A stretch of 17,433 nt of DNA from Acanthaster planci. Lineage: Eukaryota; Echinodermata; Asteroidea; Valvatida; Acanthasteridae. The translations under genes were made by a program, and so were the position numbers. Shown in pieces: positions 10,614 to 17,433 of this stretch; position 1 is the first letter of the stretch; the number at the start of each line of letters is the position of its first letter. Under the pieces are notes generated by a model. It saw nothing but the letters and a program-made list of their open reading frames with translations. It had not been told where the DNA came from and searched no databases. The stretch spans positions 1,578 to 19,010 of the forward strand of contig NW_019091376.1 in assembly GCF_001949145.1 (NCBI RefSeq), in the 5' to 3' direction.

Positions 10614-10876
10614 AGGGAAACAGTTGCGTAATGTGTGAGCGCCACAATGCGGGTGTTACCTGTAGGCCTACGTTTACAATCGACCCCAAAATTGCAGTGC
10701 TGCACTCACAGTATATTTGTTTGAATAGTTCGAGAGAGAGTGACACGGTGTGTCAGGTTTGTAGACACTGTTACAGTTTGTGTATCGCTCAACGATTTCC
10801 CCACCCCACATTAGACCCACTCCTTGTGATGAGGAGTTTAGGCCTATGCAGCTCCCATCGATTCAGCACCCTATGA
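10614..10876 (+). other. Candidate Cys-rich exon, unrecognised
   Basis: A strong acceptor (ctgtttctcttttttgtgCAG, ending 10613) is followed by 86 open codons to TGA at 10874-10876. The peptide shows paired cysteines: SCVMCERH near the start, then VTC, and later VCQVCRHCYSLC. CxxC pairs of this kind are typical of zinc-binding modules, but the order does not fit any family I can name. A second frame downstream (about 10777-10979) ends at a good donor, AAA|GTAAGC. After a 73-base gap, CAG at 11050-11052 opens about 40 codons to TGA. The two frames are incompatible with each other, so at most one is real. This could be chance. Confidence 0.22.
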
Positions 10877-11331
10877 CATTCTTCATTATACGCTCTCGTG
10901 TCAATCGGGCTATATATATGTTAGGACATCATGAAGCATGCAGTGGAATAGGGCGTTTCACATTCTTTGCTCTCGATAAAGTAAGCCCCTCTGAAAAGTC
11001 ATTTTAAAGACCATATACACTTTGTGTGATGGTAAGTAATATCTTCACGCAGGAAAAGTGTGGTTTCTTAAACATCCAGTCTAGTTTGTTGTATGGCTTC
11101 AGTATCGTCAGATATGGAAATTCAAAAGTTGTAACTACAAAACAATACACCTTAATTCTCAAGTGCAAATTATGAGTCTTAATTGGAACTAGGAAATCTG
11201 ACCCTTTTCCGTTATTTTGATAAGGACTATAATATCAGCCACCGTATTTTGAATTTTGCGTGCATTTCAAGAAGTAATGGACGTGGGAAAGTTTCAACTG
11301 CGAGGGTGATATTTGAACAACGATGATATAT

Positions 11332-11337
11332 TTTATT
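11332..11337 (-). terminator. Polyadenylation signal AATAAA of the HECT gene
   Basis: TTTATT on the + strand reads AATAAA on the - strand, about 32 bases after the HECT stop codon (11371-11369). This implies a very short 3' UTR and supports this exon as the last one. Confidence 0.6.
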
Positions 11338-11368
11338 CGGGTAGTTTCTTTGGGGGGCATCATTTCTT

Positions 11369-11658
11369 TCACGCTTTACCAAAAAATTCGTCTGGGAAAG
11401 ATTTGTCGAACAAATCAAACACCACACTCCTTGGTGGCAAAGCATCTTGCAAGTTCAGTGGGACGGGGAGCTGGAGTTGGTGGCTACAAGTGCACGCCCC
11501 AATTCCCATCATTCCCACATCTTGCTTGACGAATGCAAGTTTCAGTGACGGATTCCAACCACACACAGGCTTATCCTTCAACCCAGTAACAAACTGCCAA
11601 ATGTGGTGAAGTTTAATTACTTCCCCGTCTGGATCTCCGTCTTTCCTTCGTTGTCCAG
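11369..11658 (-). CDS. HECT gene terminal exon (C-lobe, catalytic Cys, stop)
   Basis: Acceptor ctttttttgtgCAG precedes 11658. Two bases complete an Ala codon, then 95 codons and the stop follow. It holds IKLHHIWQFVTGL, NPSLKLAFVKQDV, GACTCSHQLQLP and a Phe-rich C-terminus. The Thr-Cys pair followed by LQLP is the hallmark of the HECT active site. Confidence 0.85.
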
Positions 11659-14600
11659 CTGCACAAAAAAAGAGGGAGTTCCGATTGATTAATTTTATAA
11701 CTGCATGGATATCTCCTTTTGGTACAAATCATTCTGGAGAAATACATGTGGGGCCTAGCCGGTCTTGGTCTCTCATTTACCTTCCACTTCGCGAACATAT
11801 TTGAAAACGTGTCCCATCATCATTTCCTCCTTGCCCCTTATACCTGTCCCGCTCTCGGAGAAGATGGCTTCGAAGGAAGAAATTATTGTTGTTGACGTGA
11901 GCGCTGGCGTTGGAACATCGTGCAGAAGACGGATGCATTGTAGAAACGTCCTCATAAGCTGCATAGTGTTTAAAAAATGTACTTGTGACTTTTGTTGAAC
12001 ATTCACAACCAAAGTTCAGGTGAAACATGGTCTATATGTACAAATGCATATCAGGTAGTACCGCGAAGGAGGAATCGAAGTACATGTACACGTTATAAAT
12101 TAACTCAAATCTGCACATGTGCATGAATCCGTTATTGGCAAATAACATTGTAATCGATGCCTTGTAAAGATGAAACAATTGCCTTATGACAATATAACGT
12201 TTGCTGTTGCACCCCACCGACTCCAAGTCAAAAATAATTACACTTAGGACGCCGGTCTTCATAAGGCCATCCGAAAGTTGCTTCTCACATGCATCCGCCA
12301 AATTCCCTTCAACCAGTCTGTGTACGAGATTGGCACACAGAAAATGAGGAACCGGACCATCCTGAAGAATGCATAGACCTTGAAGAAGATAAAAAAACAA
12401 AGATAAACAGCGTCACGTTTGGTACATTTTGATTTAATGCAACACTCCATGAGGATTAAGTGTTACTTTATGCATGAAAGCAGGTCGTGTTCCACTGCGC
12501 CATGAGATATTTGTCACTGCGCGATCGGACAGATTCGCTGCGCGATGATGGATCATTTGTCTTTTCTTGCCTAGGTGTACATGTAACTGCAAACGCAGAA
12601 CAATTCTGAATGCAAGATAGTTGCTATTGGGCGCCATACTCCTTTTTTCCGTTGGTTTTCAGGTTTTTTTTCAAGAAAGGTATCACCCGCACCACTGGAA
12701 TGGATAGCAATGTGCTGTTTTGACATAATTGTCATATTGGCTTCTAAAACTTCAAGAAATCCTGTCGATAACCAGACTGATTCTTGCACTTTCAAAATAA
12801 ATCATGTCAAGTTAGTGAGGAGTACATGATCCTTAGTATAACTTTTTCTGTACTGTCTCAGCAAAAATGTCAAAGTTAAACACAAACATATTTTCGGACA
12901 GGAATCTAACACGGGATGCAAAATAAATGTTGTTAGAATTTCGAGTACGGTTTTTATACAGCAGTTTTTTTCATCGTGAATTAAAAAACAGAGATTTCAG
13001 CTTCTACGACCTAAAGAGTCTTTTATACTCCCCCATAACGATTCCTGCGACATAGTACACCTTCTTCTCAAGGTAACTGTCAGCCTGGCTACGGTCAAGG
13101 TCTCTTGATATGTCAGGCCCTGTCGTTACCCGATTGACTATTTCGGCCAAACACAAGCGCAGGAATTCCCTGCGGGGTCCTCCCAGATCTTGCCCCCTTT
13201 CCCCCATAAAAGTTACTTTTAGGGGTAGGCGAGGGTTTAAGGTCGGAACGGCCAGCTCGTCCACCATGCTGCCAAAAATATCAAACCGTGACACCATTAT
13301 GTCGTAGGTATGACCTTCCTGGAAACTGTCTCCGATTCTATCAGGGAGATTAAGGGACCGGCCGTCTAAGACCACTTCACGAAAAGCGGTCACGATGTCG
13401 GCGACGTCCGAATTGCCGTCACTGAAATAAAAAAATAAATGCCTGTAAAAAGTGTAAGCCGAAGATTGCAAACCTCAAGCAAGCATCCTTCAGCTCGTCA
13501 ACCAACAAGAAAATTTTATGAGTATACCACATTGGTCGTAAAATAATATTGATGTGTAACCCTGATTCCATATAGGTCCAGTTACTGGTTAAGTTTCATT
13601 TTGTATTTTTCAAGGAGTGTGTTGTGAACTCACATTTTTCTGTTCTGATAAGATCATTTCCATTTTTTTCTGGCTTTCATACAACTGGAGGTTTACCATC
13701 AGTAACATTGAATGTCTTTGCATGAAATGGTTCTTTTCCTTGATAACTGAGTGGGTCAACTATTCCCACACTCATTATCTCTAACTTTTTCCTGGGAGTG
13801 TCAAGTTGTTACAACCCATTTTGCAAAGGGCCAAATTGTAAATTGGCTGGCCCTCCTGCCACATTTTGTGAACTAGCCTGCATACCGTGAATACTGCTAT
13901 TCTTCCTTTTGAACAATTTTCACGCCACTATTTGAGATACATGTACACGTATTGCTCTCTGCTCCTGGCATCCACTTGGAGAGTCTGACTGGAGCATCCT
14001 ATTGATGATCCTAATTTTAAGTTTTGTTTTATTGATTTGGAGTGCCTGGTTTATCTACTTACGACTTGCTGCAAAAACCTCATCACTAATACAATCCTAA
14101 TTAGGTGTGCGCAGAAAAGGACTTGGCGGCAATAAGCGTGAGTGACCAGAAAACATGAGAGAAAATGATAATGCAAGTCGCACTTCTGAACATTTTCAAT
14201 AGTTCCCGACCTACTGAGACTTCTTGCCCCCCCCCCTCGGCCAATTTTCTGCGCATCCGTCCTTACTTATGAAACCATTTGTGAACGTCGGCTCTCTGTC
14301 GTCAATGATAATCTGCAGCTGGAACCGCGCCTTGAACCAACAGCTACTGTCACCAGAACTATGCAACGCTGGGCAACATTGTTATGACACCCTGATTCGA
14401 GCCTTTGGACAGCCCAAGGTCCTGTGTTGTGTAGATCCCATAGCTGTTACTTTTTGCTTCAACCAGGTATTTAAGCCAGATTAACAACTTTCTAATGCGA
14501 GCCAAACACTTGTGATGGTTAATGAATGAGAGCCTTACTCACATGCAGGCCTAGAGCCACTTATACAGGATGCATGTACGTCATTTTCTTGGCTTAAGGT

Positions 14601-16541
14601 TATTTCTCAGTTTAGGGTTTTTATTTTCATACAGTAGTTCAGTAATTTTAATTTCATGTTTTAGTGTTATTCTGTCGAGTTTGAAGAGTCAATGTCAAAA
14701 AAATTATTCTGTTTGGAGAGAACCATCCTTTCAGATGAAAGGAACACTTACAAGCCTTCCTGTAGAAGACGAAGGATTTCCATGATTTCGTCGTGGTTCT
14801 CCAGAAGTGGTTGTCCCTGTTGTAAATTATAGAATGTAGAAATCAGCTTCCATTGACAATACATGTATGTTGAATAAATCTGTTTCCTTGGTCCGAGGTT
14901 GCGGCCTTTCGCGATTTCGGAAAGGCTCTGCTAGAAATTTTAATTACTGTTGCCCGCTGTCATGTTATTAATTGATTTATTAGATTTGTGGTTATTTAAT
15001 AATACAGTGTATATAACGGGTTTTGCCCTTAACCCAACGTTTACATTGATCAACAGTGTATGCTCAGTGCTTGTCCCAAAACTTTCGAAAAAAAGTCACA
15101 AGCTTACTCGGGTGGGAATCGAACCCACGTAGTTAATATATACGTTGGGTAAGGGCAAAACCCGTAACATAAATTAACATCTCCCCAGCGCAAAAATACA
15201 ACTTGAAAAATAATAATACGGTATAAAATAAAACATATACATGTAGGCCTACGTGTATTGAAAATCCATATGTTAGCTCACTCAAAAACAAGCCATAAAA
15301 AGGGACCATACAATTAAACATTTTGTATACAAAAAGGAACAGGAGTGAAAATACAATAAAATTTAATTCTCGAAACAAATAAACAATAGGAAACCAATAA
15401 CGTACAAAATTACATTGAATGCACATGCACAACCTACTAACCACGAATGATGGCCCGTTCCCGAAAGAAGTAGGACGGAGTGGCTCACACTCAAGGGATT
15501 CGATGGGTCCTTGTACTTGGGTGGGCTCCTGAGCAAGGGGGGACCCTGGGCAAGGGGGATTTCCTGACCTCGGAGGGGCTCTTGGCTCTGGGCGGGTTCT
15601 GCTGTGTGAATGCATTCCTGCAGAGTTCTGGGATTTTCCACCACTGTGACAGATTCCTCTGGCCGGGAGGATGCCTGTCAATACGTGAATGTCAAAATGA
15701 CAAGCGCATGTTGATTATCACGTCATTAAAGATGGTTCGTAAATAAAAAGACGACAGTAGTATCACATAAGGGATTGCTGTAATGTATGCCGAAAAACGA
15801 TACAGGTATTGAATATAAACCGGGCAAGCGCCATTTCGTACGGAAAACTGAACTACAGTTTTACAAGTAAAGGAAGATTTATGTGATAATACTTTAAGCT
15901 AATTACCTCATTTTGAAATTTAAGACTAGGTAGGGTAACATTGGGTTCTGTTCGGGGACCTTGTCAGGTTATTCGTTTGAATTCCGTAATAGCCGATACA
16001 CCATAGGAACTCAATTTCCAACTCCAAACGATTTGAACGCATCTGTTACTCCAATATGAACCCTTTCACATTATTATCAAATAAACATTCTGCTGGGGCT
16101 TGACCATCCATGGAGAACACATTCGGTTCATTTTTGAACGCGCCATTGTTGACGAACCGCAATTTTGAATGGTCTCATGTTGATTTTAAAGAAAACCAAA
16201 ATAACAGCCAAACAAAAGCAAAAAAACTTCGAAATAAACCGGATGTAGAAAGAAAGCTTACAGATTGTTTACACTGCTCCACGTGACTCCGAATTTCACT
16301 GGTGGCGATTTCTCTGCCGCAGTGTAAAGGCACGCCAAAGTGGCAGTGGAAGAGGGTGGGGAAGACTCTGACAGTTCGATGTTCTTGTTGAATCCGACGA
16401 ACGTACATCCGGTGAGTGCTGAACAACTTCAGCTCTTTCGTCGAACAAGGCCCAGTGTGCACGAGCTCCAGCATCGACCTGGACTTACTCTTAATCACGA
16501 GAAACTCGAATCCAAACGTCAATTCAATCTTGTTGAACGCA
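11369..16541 (-). CDS. HECT-domain E3 ubiquitin ligase with UBZ4-like segment, at least eight exons, 5' end not found
   Basis: Exons in transcription order: 16541-16262, 15674-15438, 14816-14752, 13421-13033, 12378-12242, 11958-11781, 11658-11369, with phases agreeing at every junction (about 524 codons). These seven are mapped; at least one more 5' exon is expected because the first listed exon starts mid-codon. The N-terminal part has Cys/His residues with UBZ4-like spacing, then a Pro/Gln-rich disordered segment. The HECT N-lobe begins near TYDIMVSRFDIFGS, with GGPRREFLRL and LEKKVYYVAGIVMG. Next come LCILQDGPVPHFL, then FKYVREVE, and a C-lobe with IWQFVTGL, KLAFVKQDVGMM, ACTCSHQLQLPVP and an end at EFFGKA. 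The second Cys of CTC (TGT, 11488-11486) sits where HECT enzymes carry the ubiquitin thioester. HECT ligases take ubiquitin from an E2 and pass it to a substrate Lys. The family resembles proteins often auto-labelled G2E3-like. One donor reads GG instead of GT. Confidence 0.85.
11781..11958 (-). CDS. HECT gene exon (C-lobe entry)
   Basis: Acceptor actatgCAG precedes 11958; donor GAAG|GTAAAT starts at 11780. The 59 codons read LMRTFLQCIRLLHDVPTPAL, then SSFEAIFSESGTG and VFKYVREVE, which follow the usual HECT order between the lobes. The intron to the last exon is only 122 bases. Confidence 0.82.
12242..12378 (-). CDS. HECT gene exon (N-lobe)
   Basis: Acceptor ttatcttcttcaAG precedes 12378; donor AGT|GTAATT starts at 12241. 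After two bases completing Gly, 45 codons read LCILQDGPVPHFL, ADACEKQLSDGL and KTGVLS. The L-x-Q-x-G-P-x-P-x-F-L motif follows the AG-x-x-x-G motif of the previous exon directly, fixing the expected phase. Confidence 0.82.
12379..13032 (-). other. HECT intron with altered donor
   Basis: This 654-base intron has a normal acceptor at 12380-12379, but its expected 5' end reads GGGAGT rather than GTGAGT. It contains no other recognised feature. Confidence 0.6.
13031..13032 (-). other. Apparent splice-donor lesion (GT to GG)
   Basis: On the - strand the exon reads GTT ATG G then GGGAGTATAA. The next exon starts in phase with GT CTA, so the boundary must follow ATG G. The first intron bases are then GG, where a consensus GTGAGTAT would differ by one T-to-G change. 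The nearest GT, four bases further in (GTATAA at 13028), would shift the frame. Sequencing error in the five-G run is an alternative. Confidence 0.65.
13033..13421 (-). CDS. HECT gene exon (start of HECT N-lobe)
   Basis: Acceptor ttattttttTATTTCAG precedes 13421. One base completes a Phe codon, then 129 codons follow. HTYDIMVSRFDIFGSMVDEL begins the HECT fold. PRLPLKVTFMGERGQDLGG and PRREFLRLCLAEI are strongly family-like, and LEKKVYYVAGIVMG ends the exon. The open frame runs past 13033 to a stop at 13004-13006, but the added residues do not look like HECT. Confidence 0.88.
13422..14751 (-). other. HECT intron
   Basis: A GT-AG intron of 1330 bases. It contains a tacatgtacacgt run near 13940. 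A ten-C tract lies at 14227-14236. A short imperfect inverted repeat pairs 14108-14129 with 14238-14255 and could be a small transposon remnant. The ORF at 14224-14484 is not supported as coding. Confidence 0.6.
14752..14816 (-). CDS. HECT gene small exon
   Basis: A 65-base exon found by splice logic: acceptor aatttacaaCAG before 14816 and an ideal donor TT|GTAAGT at 14751. It reads GQPLLENHDEIMEILRLLQE plus Gly and two bases that join the next exon as Phe. The peptide is acidic, helical and Leu-spaced, like segments just before HECT domains. Confidence 0.6.
14817..15437 (-). other. HECT intron hosting the inverted-repeat element
   Basis: A GT-AG intron of 621 bases. Apart from the element at 15016-15165 it is AT-rich and without other features. 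Confidence 0.5.
15016..15165. mobile_element. 150-bp inverted-repeat element with tRNA-like B box (MITE/SINE remnant)
   Basis: Arms 15016-15040 and 15142-15165 are reverse complements except for one missing base. The interior carries ggaatcgaacc (15115-15125), which on the - strand is GGTTCGATTCC, a perfect pol III B box within a T-arm-like stem. No A box or full cloverleaf was found, so this is not a functional tRNA. It lies in a HECT-gene intron. The paired arms suggest a MITE that captured or derived from tRNA-like sequence. Confidence 0.65.
15438..15674 (-). CDS. HECT gene exon, Pro/Gln-rich linker
   Basis: Acceptor cgtattgaCAG precedes 15674 and donor TTA|GTAGGT starts at 15437, phase 0 on both sides. 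The 79 codons begin ASSRPEESVTVVENPRTLQE and contain EPAQSQEP, PLAQGPPLLRSPPKY and other Pro/Gln/Ser-rich runs, so the segment is probably disordered. Another frame is also open here, but only this one joins both neighbours in phase. Its donor is the weakest part of the model. Confidence 0.5.
15675..16261 (-). other. HECT intron
   Basis: A GT-AG intron of 587 bases; no other feature was recognised. Confidence 0.5.
16262..16541 (-). CDS. HECT gene upstream exon with UBZ4-like Cys/His motif
   Basis: Acceptor ttttctccaTAG precedes 16541 and donor TCT|GTAAGC starts at 16261. It encodes 93 codons after one completing base. CGREIATSEIRSHVEQC (16321-16271) has C-x11-H-x3-C spacing, matching the C-terminal three ligands of a UBZ4 ubiquitin-binding zinc finger such as RAD18. 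The first Cys, normally two residues earlier, is absent. If translation started at ATG 16579-16577 instead, this would be the first coding exon. The + strand is also open at 16340-16576, so the strand call depends on the splice-phase match. Confidence 0.5.
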
Positions 16542-17433
16542 CTATGGAGAAAATTATGACATGTGTTATTACATAACACGTGCGGAAAATGAACACAAAC
16601 TGTAATATGAATGATTCAAAGGGAGTCATCTCCATCCAATCGTTTTGTATGGAACTTGATGTCTGGGCAGTGTAGCAGGTCTGTGTTTATACTGACAAAT
16701 AATAAATCAAGTACATAACAATTTGTATTGCCGTCTCCGTAATGATTCTCGAACGCGCATTACGAAGAAGTACTACTAAAATTAATTAACGAGGATGTAA
16801 GATCACTAGCAAGGAAAAAATTTACTACAAATATAGAACTGTCAATGCAAAAGAAAGACTCAACAAAACAATAAAACAAACAGTTAAACGGAACAATTGA
16901 AGACGGGTTTCCAGCTCAAAAATTTAATGCATGAAACCTATAATTCTGCGGCTATGACAACACTTGGCTTGTGTGTATGCCATTTTGGGTGGTAAAATGA
17001 GCAGTTTGCAGTAAGATTATGATTTCAGTCTTCACGCTTAAAAGGGCCCAGGTAAAAGGAGGCTGGTGGGGTTTTCTAGTGGATGGCATCATTTCAAAAG
17101 CCGAGTTGTCATCACAGAGGGACCTTGGGTTGTTGGTCATGCTGTTAAATGTAACAAGTTTCAGCCCCCTACTATTTAGAGGTTTAGGCCTTAAGTGCAG
17201 TTTTTCAGAAAAAAGCACTGTACTTATTTCTATGCAACGAAATTCACCTGATAAGTTTAAAAATAAAAACCAAGAACATAAAAAACCAAAACAAAACAAT
17301 AAAGAAAACATTCTCGAAAGGCTAATTATTGAAAAACGTGAGCATATTTACAGCAGCAGATAACAGCAAACTGTTGGTATTTGTATTTCATCCCAATTTT
17401 AGAGAAAAAGGTATACCTTAGTATTTTCTCCTG
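16542..17433. other. Right flank: probable HECT upstream intron or leader, nothing recognised
   Basis: AT-rich, with A-rich runs at about 16800-16890 and 17260-17310. A short inverted repeat at 16739-16765 (cgtaatg and cattacg) surrounds a small CpG patch. Overlapping ORFs occur on both strands at 16952-17363, but neither resembles a known family nor ends in a donor of the needed phase. A further 5' HECT exon probably lies beyond the window. Confidence 0.45.

Noticed and set aside
15111-15129. tRNA gene
   Set aside because: Only a T-arm/B-box-like stem is present; no acceptor, D or anticodon arms could be drawn.
15133-15681. 182-codon - strand ORF with Pro/Arg-rich start
   Set aside because: It overlaps the HECT linker exon in another frame, and its second half is AT-rich intron that includes part of the inverted-repeat arm. 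It joins neither neighbouring exon in phase.
16340-16576. 78-codon + strand ORF opposite the UBZ4-like exon
   Set aside because: It has no recognisable family and no splice partners. The - strand frame joins the next exon in phase and carries the Cys/His motif. It was rejected with only moderate certainty.
17019-17363. Long overlapping ORFs on both strands near the right edge
   Set aside because: They show no family resemblance, have A-rich low-complexity ends and lack suitable splice sites.
1-17433. Terminal inverted repeats bounding the whole integrase-HECT region
   Set aside because: Comparing the two ends by eye gave only chance-level matches; the ends may lie outside the window.
1-17433. 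CRISPR array, bacterial operon or rRNA genes
   Set aside because: There are no regularly spaced direct repeats, no ribosome-binding-site-led gene strings and no rRNA-like sequence; spliced genes show eukaryotic DNA.

Overview
The window looks like nuclear DNA of an intron-rich animal. It has a low coding density, canonical GT-AG introns, AT-rich spacers, and frequent short palindromic runs built on acatgtacatg and taggccta. That texture, plus the two gene families present, suggests a marine invertebrate, possibly a deuterostome such as amphioxus, hemichordate or echinoderm. The species cannot be fixed from the sequence alone.

Two multi-exon genes can be rebuilt by splicing, and they point towards each other. 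On the + strand, 929-4838 is a five-exon gene for an integrase/transposase-like protein of about 498 codons. It has an N-terminal helical region, a helix-turn-helix, a second IS3-type helix-turn-helix, and an rve-type DDE catalytic core (D231, D288, E325). All four introns are GT-AG and all phases agree, but codon 148 is an in-frame TGA. On the - strand, 16541 down to 11369 is a HECT-type E3 ubiquitin ligase gene, with at least eight exons joined in phase, an intact catalytic Cys (TGT at 11488-11486), a stop codon and a nearby AATAAA. One 5' splice site (13032-13031) reads GG where the phase demands GT. Each gene therefore carries one apparent point lesion in an otherwise open structure.

Layout. 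1-928: CpG-bearing leader with a cluster of GAAC/GTTC motifs. 929-4838: integrase gene. 4839-11331: about 6.5 kb without a recognisable gene, holding a pair of diverged repeats (about 5366-5530 and 9480-9665), simple repeats and a few weak candidate exons (best: Cys-rich, 10614-10876). 11332-16541: HECT gene, with a 150-bp inverted repeat carrying a tRNA-like B box inside one intron. 16542-17433: probable intron or upstream part of the HECT gene, with nothing recognised.

How they may work together (inference): the integrase architecture is that of IS3-like elements of eukaryotes. A transposase-type gene convergent with a ubiquitin-ligase gene could be two genes of one very large DNA transposon, or two host genes of transposon origin. 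I saw no terminal inverted repeats by eye within the window, so the element boundary, if any, is unproven.
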